A DNA stretch of 64,000 nucleotides from assembly GCA_030998225.1 (NCBI GenBank), contig JAPYXD010000555.1, positions 8,122,001 to 8,186,000 of the forward strand, read 5' to 3'. This document shows, in pieces, positions 23,740 through 34,745 of this stretch (within the stretch, counting starts at the first letter, position 1; the number at the start of each line of letters is the position of its first letter). The notes under the pieces are model-generated. The model did not search any database. It saw nothing but the letters and a program-made list of their open reading frames with translations, and was not told the DNA's origin. Made by a program: the position numbers and the translations under genes. The stretch is from Diplolepis rosae (Eukaryota > Arthropoda > Insecta > Hymenoptera > Diplolepididae).

Positions 23740-24890
23740 ATAAAAAAAATACGAGATACGGAAAAAATGTTAAGAAACAAAATTGTTTATTTCAAAGAGA
23801 TGTACAAATTTGCTGCTGACCGTTTTTTCATATGAGTTATATCTTTTGTTTATTAATGAAAAATTATATTAAAAATAAAAACTTTCAGTTTCCAAAAATA
23901 CTTAAAGAGATGCGAAAAAAATTATTCATCTTAAGAAGATATACAAATTTACTTTCGATCATTTTTTGATACATAGTTTTCGTTTTAATCGTACACTGTT
24001 AGAAATTTTCGGAAATTTACAAAATTTTTATTTTACAAAGGTAACGTAAAATTTGACGATATTTATGACGTTTTTGAGTAGAAGTATCTTAAAATTGCGA
24101 AAAATGTATTGAATTTTCTGAAATTTTTCGTAATATTATGAAACTTAACTGAATTTTCATAAAATGTATTTTAAACCTACCAAACTGTAACAACATTTTT
24201 ATAAAATTCATCATAAAATTACGAAACTGTAACAAAATTTTCAGTTACATGTAACCGCATAAAACTTTAGTTACATAAACGTAAATTTATTCCTGTAACG
24301 AGTTTCAGAATTTCTAGATACAAATATCAGATCTTCAACACTTTGTAACTGTAAATTATGAATTTGCTTCTTAAATTTACTAAAAATGAACTGAATTTTC
24401 TTAAATTAATTATGGTAGAAATTTCCAACAGTGTAAAAAACGTTATCAAAAATGAAAAATTTCATTTTGCACCAAATCTATGCTGGATACGAAAAAAATG
24501 TTAAGAAACAAAGTTGTTCGTTTGAAAAACATCTACAAATTTGCTATTGACTATTTTTTCACACAAGTTATATATTTTCTTTTACCCATCAAAAACGTTT
24601 TTATAAAAATCAAAAGTATAATTTTCCCGCCAAAATATACAAGATACGGAAAAAATGTTGAGAAACAAAATTGTTTATTTCAAAAATATCTACAAATTTA
24701 CTATTGACTATTTTTTGATAATAGTTATATATTTTCTTTTACCCATCAAAAACGCTTTTATAAAAATCAAAAGTACAATTTTTCCGCCGAAATATACGAG
24801 ATACGGAAAAAATGTTAAGAAACAAAATTGTTCATTTTTAAAAAATCTACAACTTTGGTGTTGACAGTATGGCTCTAATGGATAAAAAAT
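23740..24890. repeat. Tandem ~180-bp repeat units (gatacgaaaaaa family)
   Basis: Repeated units start gatacgaaaaaaatgttaag followed by aaacaaaattgtt, atctacaaattt and a ttttataaaaatcaaaagt block. They are seen at about 23755, 23915, 24485, 24650 and 24800. The array is interrupted by the MITE at 23994-24433 and ends near a gagtgcgaagcgcgac hairpin at about 24899. Related units occur in the composites at 15779, 18330 and 32683. Confidence 0.75.
23994..24433. mobile_element. MITE (TIR CACTGTTAGAAATTT)
   Basis: TA at 23992-23993 and 24434-24435. Ends cactgttagaaatttt and agaaatttccaacagtg. The interior is rich in gtaac/gttac and aaattt short inverted motifs. It resembles the longer element at 38454-39797 in its termini. 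Confidence 0.8.
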
Positions 24891-24914
24891 AAAAATCGAG
24901 TGCGAAGCGCGACT

Positions 24915-25498
24915 TAGAAATCGAGCGCCCTTAACTAATTAAGATTAATTTGTTCATGAAAATTATTGATTAAACACATTGCACCATAATAAAATTTAAT
25001 CTTTTACCAGGTTTTGTTTAGTAAAACTCATTAAGTTGTGAAGCGAATAGTACGAAGATATTCTGCATCTATCTACTGCACAAATCTCGTTACAGATAGT
25101 CGTTAACAGTCGACAGTTTCGCGAAATTGAGTTATTGTCGGACCACGAGTGAGTACGAATTTTATTGGTTCACTTGCAAACTGAATTAGAATCGGTGTAA
25201 ATTGCAAGTCTCACTTCGTCGTGTCCTATTAGTCATTTCAATTTCACAAAGCTTACAAAGCTCTTTCTTTTATCCTTCTCTAACTTGATACTTGCATTTG
25301 ACCTGCTTTTCGTTAACGAATACCACATTTCCTTCCTTCAAATTCATTTCCGGTTACATAATGATCGAATCGATACATATAAACGTTAGCAAGTAATATC
25401 AAAACTCAATTACAACCGTCTCACAAGACGATGCTTGAATACGAATTATGGAATAAAAGTACATTTCTCTGAAATATACTTTCTTGCAATAATTTTCA
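24915..25498. other. Intronic, no definable feature
   Basis: Moderately AT-rich sequence. No repeat structure or ORF that I could support. Confidence 0.4.
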
Positions 25499-25650
25499 AT
25501 AAAAAAGTTTCTTTAAATCAAAGAAACATTTCTTTGGATCAAAGAAAATTTTGTTGATTCAAAAAAAAATTTTTCAATTCAAAGAAATTTTTCTTTTGAC
25601 CGTTTTTCAAATAAATGTTTCTTTGATGCAAAAAAACTGTTTTCTGGGTG
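25499..25650. mobile_element. Decayed MITE of the AAGAAAC family
   Basis: The alternating ctttgaatcaaagaaa-type palindromes and the right end gaaactgttttctgggt match the complete copy at 49076-49245. TA flanks are partly lost. Confidence 0.6.
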
Positions 25651-26035
25651 AAGTTTTGAAAAAATTACTTTAAATTTTGAAGTCGCCTTTATTTCAAACT
25701 CTTAATAATTATTGTAGAATATTCAGATGCTATCAAAAAATAAGAGGAAGAAGAGAAGGAAAAAGAAAAAGACAAATATCAGACAAAATGCAAGAATTAA
25801 AGGAAAAGAAACGGAAAATTCAATTGAAAATGCAAAAAGAACTTGAAGGTATCAAAAATGAAATTCATTAACTGATTAAAGCTCGTTGAATTTATTATAG
25901 ACGAAATTAGTTGTTTATGCTATTTAAAAGTTTTATCTGATCTATTTTTTGAATTTCAAAGTTTCTTAGATTACTATTGTTTCCAACTGTAATCCTAACT
26001 TTAAAATAAATAGTTGGACTATCATTGTTCTTTAA

Positions 26036-27413
26036 GGGGATCCGTCACCTTTAATATTTTTATTTTTTGAGTTTAGACCTTCCATATAATTGTTTTTATG
26101 TTTAGTACCTTTGTGTAGAAAAGTTTTAGGGCTTTTTAAAAATACCAGCACCTTTATGTATCTTTAAATTAAAAATTATGAGTTTTTTGGGCATTTTTTT
26201 TGACATTTTCTGACTTAATAACTTTTTTGTTATTTTTTTTTTAGGTAGAGTGCTTTCTATATCTAAAAATATTAATAGTATAAAAAAGAATAAAGTAAAA
26301 ATTTCAAAGGCCTGTTCAAAGATATGTTGCAACAAACACGTAAAATCACAACTTACGGCAAACGGAATTTAAGGTAGTTGATCCACAAAAATTAGACCTC
26401 AGGCAAAAATAGATAATTTTGCTTTCAAGAATAGCAATATTATTATTGATGGGCTATTTTGGAAGAGAAAAGATTAATTTCTATGAAAAAAATTTGAAAT
26501 ACAGAAAAGTAATTTTATTCATAAATTTTATTTTTGCCCCAACTTTTTTTCTTGTCGCTTCTTACCAAATTTTAAAAAATTATGTGATTTTAATATATTA
26601 CAAATCACTTTTCCAAGAAAAAGATTCCCTACAACTTAACCATTTCCAATTTTCGAAAATGAATAAATTATTATCAAATTCAGCAATTTGTTTATAAAAA
26701 TTTCGTTTTGGAAAATGTTTTTTTAATGGTTTCAGCCATTAATGAATTTATTTTTAAAAAGCAGAAACGGTGAAGTTGTGGGAAATTTTTTCTCTGAAAA
26801 AATGATTCATGATTTATTAGAATCGCATAATTTTTTAAAATTTGGTATGAAGCAATAAGAAAAAAAGTTGGGTCAAAAATAAAATTTATTAATAAAATTA
26901 TTTTTCTATGTTGCAAATTTTTGTCATGTAAAATAATATTTTCTCTTTCAAAATAGCCCTTCAATAATAATAATGCTATTCTTGAAAGCAAAATTATCTA
27001 TTTTTGCTTGAGGTCTAATTTTCGTGGATGAAAACTACCTTAAAGTAAAGTCTTGTAGTCAAGCCTTAATACTGTGTTACTAAATCATATATATTGAAAT
27101 GATTTAGAAAAATTGGTTAAATATATATTGTGTTTTTGTAGGGATACCTGTTATATACTAATTTTTATAAAATTTGGAAATATTAGTAAATGAATAAACA
27201 AACTATTTTGTGTAAAAAGCTAATTTTCGCAAAAAACGCGTTATTCGTAAATCGTAGTAACTTTTAATCTTATTTATTTTTCCAGGAAAAAAAAACCAGA
27301 TTCCCTTGAAAATTTACACACATACTTAAAAAAAGTATAGAGAATAAAAAAATAACATTTTTGGAAAATGTCAAAAAAATAAAAAATATACCAACTAAAG
27401 GTGGTGAATCCCC
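26036..27413. mobile_element. TTAA element (TIR GGGGATYCRYCACCTTTA) with nested foldback
   Basis: GGGGATCCGTCACCTTTAAT at 26036, after TTAA at 26032-26035. Right end reversed GGGGATTCACCACCTTTAGT, followed by TTCA at 27414-27417. It contains the complete foldback 26373-27039. A second copy at about 42157-42905 lacks that insertion, and a solo end (ggtgatgaagccccTTAA) is at about 30530-30547. Confidence 0.75.
26373..27039. mobile_element. TTAA-flanked foldback (TIR GGTAGTTGATCCACAAAAAT), copy 1
   Basis: TTAA at 26369-26372 and 27040-27043. The 667-bp element is a near-complete palindrome, with arms sharing attagacctcaggcaaaaat, gataattttgctttcaagaa and taaaattattt-type sequence. The empty version of this site is seen at about 42630 in the other GGGGAT copy. 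Confidence 0.92.
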
Positions 27414-27559
27414 TTCAGTGTTCTATTTGTAATAATAATAAAAATAATATAATAATAATTACAAAATTATTTTTCACTTTTATAAAAATATTATTGGAAA
27501 ATTTACAATTCAATAATTTATCGTTAAAAAGTCGTTTTCACTGTAATAGAATGACTTAA

Positions 27560-28230
27560 GGTAGTTCGTTCACGAAAATTAGACCTCAGGCAAAAATAGA
27601 TAATTTTGCTTTCAAGAATAGCAATATTATTATTGAAGGGCTAATTTGAAAGAAAAAAGATTATTTTTCATGAAAAAAATTTGAAACACAAAAAAAAATT
27701 TTATTAATAAATTTTATTTTTGACCAAACTTATTTTCTTATCGCTTCGAGCCAAATTTTTAAAAATAATGCGATTTTAATAAATTACGGTTCATTTTTTT
27801 AGGAAAAAGATTCTCTACAGCATGACCGTTTCCTATTTTCGAAGCTGAATTAATTATTATCAAATACAGCAATTTGTTTATAAAAATTTTGTTTTGAAAA
27901 ATTGCTTTTTTATAATTTTAGTCATTAAAGAATTCATTTTCGAAAAGTGTAAACTGTCAAGTTGTAGAGAATATTTTTCCTAAAAAAATAAACCGTGATT
28001 TATCAGAATTACATCATTTTTAAAAATTTGGCTCGAAGCGGTAAGAAAATAAGTTGGGGCAAAAATAAAATTTATTAATAAAATTATTTTTCTGTATTCC
28101 AATTTTTTTCATGGAAAATAATCTTTTCTCTTTCAAATTAGCCCTTTATTAATAATATTGCTATTCTTGACAACAAAATTATCTATTTTTGCCTGAGGTC
28201 TAATTTTGAAATCAGACGTGTGTAGCTACC
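27560..28230. mobile_element. TTAA-flanked foldback, copy 2
   Basis: TTAA at 27556-27559. Left end ggtagttcgttcacgaaaat; right end gctacc, with its TTAA degraded to CTGTAA. Internal sequence and palindromy as in copy 1. Confidence 0.85.
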
Positions 28231-29364
28231 CTGTAAGATGGAAAAGCCTAGAACAAATGAACTCAAGACAGCAGATTTGTACTACTAAATAACTCTTTAT
28301 TTTGCAGTACCTCGAAAATCCCTGAGATATTCAGATCGAAAGCCGACATTATTTGTTTTTCTCACGGGTTATTTATTATCGTGATTTTCAAAATCTTCGG
28401 AGAAAATCGAGTCATAAATTCAGAACCTTCTGGAAAGTTATGTCTTTTTTCAAAATTATTAATTCTAGTATAATATACCAGGGCTGAAAACCAATGTTAT
28501 TTCTTTTCTACTTTTCACACTTGAATTCAATCACAAATAGAAATGATGTTTTCATTGATTTTGTTCGCTTTAGCTCAGTAGATGGAATTTCATGCATAGT
28601 AGTACTCAAGGAACAAAAATATAATTTTTGATTTGGAATCTAGAATAAATTACAGGTTCTGAGATACTCCGCACCATATTTGAAAGTTAAACTTGTGAAA
28701 TGTAATTGGAAAAGTGAACGTATAAATCTTATTAAAAGAAAGTTCTGCAGTAATTCACATCTTATAATTTCATACCTTCTGTCTACTTATTTCCCAGATT
28801 TCGAAAAGCAGTTCTCATTATTACGCTTCTGACATGAAATCATTCAGACTTATGGCAAAACATAAAAACTTCCAATTTGTTAATTACCTAATTTTTAAAA
28901 AGCTCTTAAAACAATTAAAATGTTTGAACTGTTTGTAGCTTATTATACAAATAAATTTACATAGTCTTTTAGCAACGTATCAAAAATATTTTGATAGATT
29001 TTTTTTTGATACTAGCAAAGTTAAAATTTATAAAACCAATGTTGTAAGAATACAAAGGATTTTCATACTTAAAAAATGGATGTTAAAAATTATAAAAATT
29101 TATAATATGAAAAAAATACAAAATATCGTTAAATAATACAATAAAATTATTTTCAAAATTATTTTACAAATTTGAAGTTTTACAACTTTTTACTCCTGAG
29201 CTCAGATTTTAGCTGCATTCAAGAAAAATAATTACAATTACAAAAAAAGTTTTGAATTCTCGCTTTTTGTTGGCAATATCTTCGTTAAGGGCTTTCATTA
29301 CCTTTGAGCCTTCAAAAATAGTTTTATTTTATGATTTAGTTTCAGGCAGATAAAAAAACGTAAA
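28231..29364. other. Intronic, no definable feature
   Basis: No repeat structure or ORF that I can support. Confidence 0.4.
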
Positions 29365-29735
29365 GCTATAAATCTTTTACTGAGAATCAGTGAAATTCGA
29401 CTGATGAATCAGTGAAATAGATTGAACTCACTTATTGAATCAGTGAAAGCTTCAGGTGGGAGTAATAAAACCAGCAATATATTTTTACGATCGATGAACT
29501 CGTTTATTTTAGGCTAAACAACACTAAAACGAAATTCCGTAATTATTATTATTTTTAAGGGACGATAAATCAGTAAAGTGTAGATGAAAGTTTTGAATTC
29601 GCGAATTCAAAAGTTATGTTCACGTGACGCATTCACTGATTCCTCAGTGAAATCAAAGCAGGGCACTGATTCATCAGTTGATATATTTTCACTGATATGA
29701 TCAGTGACTATTTCACTGATTCAGGTTTAGAGAGT
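29365..29735. repeat. CACTGAT-palindrome element, copy 2
   Basis: The right end cactgattcaggtttagaga and internal gaatcagtgaaa blocks match the copy at 32338-32630 in inverted orientation. The left boundary is approximate. Confidence 0.7.
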
Positions 29736-29961
29736 ACCGTGTCCAAAAAAAATAATTTATATAATTTGCACCTGGAATAAAAAAACAAATTTTTTCCTAA
29801 TGTTTATAAGATTGACCAGTGAAGTACCCAAGATTATAATAAAATGTTCATTCTTTCAAAAATGGTGAGCATTCGAATGTAACACTCGATTTTCGCCCAA
29901 AAAAGCGGCCTTAATTTGTTGAACAAATAAAAAATTGTCAACCAATCTTGAAAATCGTACG

Positions 29962-30231
29962 CTCTAAATCTGAATCAGTAAAATTTTGACTGATTGAATC
30001 AGTGATTTGCCTTTTCACTGATTCATCAGTGAAAAAATATTTTTCCCTGTTAAATCAGTTAATTTCTACTGATTCATCAGTGAAAAAAATATTTTTCACT
30101 GTCAAATCAGTCAATTTTCACTGAAATAATCAGTGAAATTTGACTGATTTACTGTAACCTCTTTTTAGCTATTTGAATCAGTCAAATTTCACTGATAATC
30201 AGTAGATTTTGACTGATTCAAATTTAGAGAG
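29962..30231. repeat. CACTGAT-palindrome element, copy 3
   Basis: Complete with inverted ends ctctaaatctgaatcag and ctgattcaaatttagagag. Filled with alternating tcactgat and atcagtga motifs. Nearly the same interior as 10229-10468. Confidence 0.8.
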
Positions 30232-30957
30232 TAGCTACTCTACTAGATAATTAAATAATCTTTTATTTAAAATAAGATTCGTATCAATCGCTTGAAAATT
30301 GTTGAAATGGCGTGTCTTGCCGATATGAAAAAATCACTTTCGAGAAAAACGCGTTTAAAGTTGTAATAATTTTAAAAAGTACTATTAAGTACTATTATAG
30401 TACTATTGAAAAAGTATTATACAATTTTGATATACCTCTAATCTGCTGTGCCTATTGGGCATCATTCTTAGGACCCTACGGGACCTTTTTATGCAATAAA
30501 AAAAAAAACTTACTTTTTGAAAATGTAAAGGTGATGAAGCCCCTTAATAATCAAATAAAACATTTCGTTTTGGGATCATTAAATGCATAATTTTGTTACC
30601 TTTCATGTTATTCTGAGGATAAAATTCATTGTTAGGTATTTCATAAATCAGAAGCTTATTGTGAATGGTTAAAAACAAGTTCCCAGCGACTTTTGCACTG
30701 CAGTATAACTTTTAGCCAATTTAGTTTTAAAACTAAAGAATGTCTTCAAATTAATTAAAATGAGTGACTATTAGTTTTCAAAACACAATTCAACTTAAAT
30801 AAATTGAAATTAAATTCCTTGGAGGTTTCTGCGCAATAGATTTTATGTATATAATTATATATATTCCCCTTGAAAATAAAAAGTTTTTATTGTGGACATT
30901 TTGTTTATACGATGCGCATTTTCTCAGATATTTCGATATCTCAATATAAAAAACTGA

Positions 30958-30958
<1 letters not shown>
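30232..30958. other. Intronic; solo TTAA element end near 30543
   Basis: No gene. aaaggtgatgaagcccc followed by TTAA (30544-30547) is the end of a GGGGAT-family element. The remainder is AT-rich. Confidence 0.4.

Positions 30959-31039
<81 letters not shown>
30959..31039 (+). repeat. Long (TA)n microsatellite (~81 bp)
   Basis: About 40 uninterrupted TA units, the longest simple repeat in the window. Confidence 0.98.
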
Positions 31040-31041
<2 letters not shown>

Positions 31042-31864
31042 AAAGTGAACTACAGACAAAATCGCAAACTCATAAATGAGAAGTTCGTCTTTGGGGATTT
31101 TCGCAGCTTTATGGTTTTCTCTTTTGAAATCCGGATGGATTTATAGGAATTTAGAACTCTATACATACAGAAGTTTATTCTTTTTTGTAGAATTGTTTTC
31201 CAAGGTGCTTCAGCATTTCGGGAGATCAGTTCTTTGTCGGACATAAAAGAGAAATATGTTTGTTACCGTAATGAATTGTCTCGAGTCCTCCACTCTGTGG
31301 TTTAAATTTCATTAGTCAGCAAAATGAAAATGTCTATTTTACTGCCAGAAAAGCCTTTTTTGCTCCTTGGCAAGGATCATTAATTTACAATATACTTTGC
31401 TTGACATACCAGCAAATTTTTTGGTGAAGTGTACCCTTAAAAAAAATTTGTTTTATCTAACTAGAACATTTTGTTAGATAAACTAAGATTTTTGGTTACG
31501 TCAAACAAAATTGTGTTGCAAGGAAAAACATTTTTGGTTGATTCAACCAAAATTTGGTCAACTGTATAATAAACTAATTTTTCCACGAAGAAAAAAATCT
31601 GTTACATTTACTGAGTCCATAAGTTAAAATAGTGGCAGTATAAAATTTCTCTACATTTAACAGATATTTCAGTACAATTCATTGTTTTTTTGTAAACATA
31701 ACAGATTTATCGATAAATTTACAGAAATTTATGTTAAATTAAAATTTCAAAAAAAATCTTATTCTGTCAATTTGACAAGCATTTCTGTAACATTTATCCA
31801 CAAATCTGTTATGTTTACAAAAAAGTTTCGCAATTAACAAATCTACATTAGAAACTAGAAATAA
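31040..31864. other. Intronic; short inverted motifs only
   Basis: No gene. Around 31440-31860 there are repeated short inverted motifs (ttttgttagataaac, aaatctgttaca / tgtaacatttatc), probably MITE debris. Confidence 0.4.
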
Positions 31865-32284
31865 CACGGAAAAAAGGAATTTCTGAATATTCAAATTATT
31901 TTGTGAATATCAGAAAGCGCTTTCTAGATTTTAGCAATTTGGCTAAACGGTACAAAAATTACTACACATCAGCGAAATTTTGGAAAATCTTCTGCTAAAG
32001 TCGAGTAGTGGTTAAGACGCGAGCGTGCCATGTCAGCGTCCGAGGTTCAAGCCCCAGTGGAGGCAATTAGGTTTTTTAAGGATAAAATTATGTAATAATC
32101 CGCTGGCGAAAATGATAAACTATGTATAATAGGTAAAAAAAAACGAATAAGTGTACCGGAAATTTTTTTTTTTTATACTATATGCAAAAATTTATGAAAT
32201 CCATCACCAAGCCACTTATCAGCAAGCGACTTGCTAAAATTCAATCACATATCTTCTGATTCTCAGAAATTCCTTTTTTGCGTG
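31865..32284. mobile_element. MITE (TIR CACGGAAAAAAGGAATTTCT) carrying a SINE head
   Basis: The ends cacggaaaaaaggaatttct and agaaattccttttttgcgtg are inverted. The interior has a tRNA-like segment at about 32000-32064 that breaks the palindrome. Confidence 0.75.
32000..32064 (+). repeat. tRNA-like SINE head inside a MITE
   Basis: A-box-like tagtggttaagacgc and B-box-like ggttcaagccc with the usual spacing. The flanks are MITE sequence, so it is not a functional tRNA gene. Confidence 0.6.
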
Positions 32285-32337
32285 AATCATCATCAGCAAA
32301 AATGAATTTTAAAACTAATGCTCTATATCAAACTGAA

Positions 32338-32630
32338 CTCTCTAAACCTGAATCAGTGAAAATATATCAACTGATGAATCAGTGCCCTGCTTTGATTTCA
32401 CTGAGAAATCAGTGAACGCGCTACGTGAATATAACCTTCGAATTCGCGAAGTTCCTGCGAACGATTAAAGTATAAAGATGGATTTTTAATTATACATAAT
32501 ATAATTATACTCAACAATAATTACAATGTTCAGTTCAATGTTCAATTCTCAGTGAAAGACTTATAGCTGCTGCCATCAGTAAATAGTCACTGCGAATCAG
32601 TGGCCTTTCACTGATTCAGGTTTAGTGAGA
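32338..32630. repeat. CACTGAT-palindrome element, copy 4
   Basis: Inverted ends ctctctaaacctgaatcag and ctgattcaggtttagtgag. Interior with cagtgccctgctttgatttc, shared in inverse with copy 2. Confidence 0.8.
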
Positions 32631-32682
32631 CACTCGTTTTGTAAAAAACTTAAAACTGAAAATAAATATCAATATGTTTATT

Positions 32683-34446
32683 ACATTCTCATCACGGATG
32701 AGAAGGTATCGATTTTATGTGAAAAATGACTTTCGAAAATTTCATCAAATCTTTACGTTTTGAGACCCCCTGAGTCAGAAAAAGTGGTTTTTACGAAAGT
32801 GTCTGTCTGTCCGTCTGTCTGTAGGTCGTGTGCGGCATAACTCTCGATAGAATTATCAGATTGAATTGTGCTTTGGTACACTTTATCGGAGCCGAAAAAG
32901 TAAGGACAAGTTCGTTAACCAGCCACATCCAATCAAAATTGAGGGATTGAGCACTACTTTTGTGTTTTTGAAAATAATTTTTTTTTTAAATTAAAAATTT
33001 TAATACTGGTTTTAGATAGTGCTCATAAATCTCTAAAAATTATCCTGATAACATTTTTTGATTAAATCAAAATTAGAAATGTTACAGCATATTCAAATTC
33101 GAAAAAAGTCAATATCAAAATTCCATTTTCCAGTTAAATTATACGAGATACGAAAAAACGTTATGATACAATATTATTTTCTATATAAAGATCTACAAAT
33201 TTGAATTGTAACATTTTTTCATAAGATGCATATTTTTTTTTTTAATTCAAAAATAATCTATTGAAAATCCAAAATTCAATTTTTTAACAATAATATGTGA
33301 AATACGAAAAAAACGTAAGAATACAAAGTTGTTCGTTTCAAAAAGATCTACAAGTTTTGTCTGGCGCAGTTTCTGATAAAACATATATTTTTCGTTTCAA
33401 TTCCAAAAAATACGATTAAAATTCAATAATTCCATTTTTTAGCCAAAATATATGAGATACATAAAAAAAGTTTAGATGAAAAATTATTTGCCTAAATGAG
33501 GTCTACACATTCTTATTAAGAAATTTCTCGACAGGGTGTATATTTAATGTTTTGATTTTTAATATTAAAAAAAATCGATTTTTTTCACCAAAATATGTGA
33601 GATACGAAATAAGCGTTGTTCTGCAAAATCGTTTCCTTAAGGTAGTACGATCACGAAAATTAGACCTCAGACAAAAATAGATAATTTTGCTTTCAAGAAT
33701 AGCAATATTATTATTGAAGGGCTAATTTGAAAGAGAAAAGATTATTTTTCATGAAAAAAATTTGAAACACAAAAAAATAATGTTATTAATAAATTTCATT
33801 TTTGCCCAAACTTATTTTCTTATCGCTTCGAGTCAAATTTTTGAAAATGATGCGATTCTAATAAATTATGGTTCATTTTTTTAGAAAAAAGATTCTCTAC
33901 AACTTGACCGTTTCCAATTTTTGAAACTGAATTAATTATTATCAAATACAGCAATTTGTTTATAAAAATTTTGTTTTGAAAAATTGTTTTTTTATAATTT
34001 CAGCCATTAAAGAATTCATTTTCAAAAATCGGAAATGGTCAAGTTGTAGAGAATCTTTTTCCTAAAAAAATGAACCGTGATTTATTATAATCGCATCATT
34101 TTTAAAAATTTGGCTCGGAGCGATAAGAAAATAAGTTTGGGCAAAAATGAAATTTATTAATAACATTATTTTTTTGTGTTTCAAATTTTTTTCATGAAAA
34201 ATAATCTTTTCTATTTCAAATTAGCCCTTCAATAATAATATTGCTATTCTTGAAAGCAAAATTATCTATTTTAGCCTGAGGTCTAATTTTCGTGATCGTA
34301 CTACCTTAAATAAAGTCAACGATTATTTTTTCTTTTTGAGAGATTTGGAAGAAAATAAATTATTTTAATCATGTAATTTATTAAAAAGTTACTGAAATGT
34401 ATACAGAAAATCGAGCGCGAAGCGCGAGTTTCATGATGAGAATGTG
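32683..34446. repeat. Composite repeat (family R), copy with nested TTAA foldback
   Basis: It starts acattctcatcacggatgag and ends gatgagaatgtg, inverted termini. Contents in order: tatcgattttatgtgaaaaa, a TCTG tract (32801-32823), tctcgatagaattatcagat, gatacgaaaaaacgttatga-type units, the nested foldback 33641-34305, and gagcgcgaagcgcgag at about 34413. The same order, without the foldback, is seen at 15779-18824. Confidence 0.7.
33641..34305. mobile_element. TTAA-flanked foldback, copy 3 (empty site known)
   Basis: TTAA at 33637-33640 and 34306-34309. Ends ggtagtacgatcacgaaaat and its inverse. The uninterrupted repeat at 18677-18692 reads gtttccTTAAataaagcc, exactly the flanks here, proving insertion with TTAA duplication. 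Confidence 0.95.
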
Positions 34447-34745
34447 TTCCTTAAGGCCGATAGAGCCTTAAGTAAATTGAATTTCCTGTTTCACTTAAAC
34501 TGAAAAAGAAATTTAGTGAATTTGAGAAAATGAGTAATTCACATCATCTTTAATATTATAAAATTGTTTTGAGCTTCAGTATTAAATTATAAGAAATAAA
34601 CTTAAATGTATGCGAAGAGCACAAGACCGAGATCGGAGCGCGAAGCGCGATGATCAAATCGCGCGCCCTAGGCGTGCTCAAGCTTGCGAGCGAAGCGAGC
34701 TGCGCGCGAAGCGCGCGATGAGAATGTGCCCACGAAGCGGGCAGA
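34405..34745 (+). repeat. GCGAAGC mini-hairpin cluster 2
   Basis: Five closely spaced GC-rich inverted motifs with GAA in the loop: gcgcgaagcgcg (about 34414 and 34640), gcgagcgaagcgagc (about 34685), gcgcgcgaagcgcgcg (about 34702) and cccacgaagcggg (about 34730). The surroundings are otherwise AT-rich. Confidence 0.9.

Noticed and set aside
24480..24864. Two consecutive similar ORFs (RYGKNV...) as a repeat protein
   Set aside because: They come from a ~180-bp tandem DNA repeat that is also present, with stops, in the composite repeats; nothing indicates coding selection.
30790..31079. ORFs with YIYIYI repeats on both strands
   Set aside because: Translation of a TA microsatellite.
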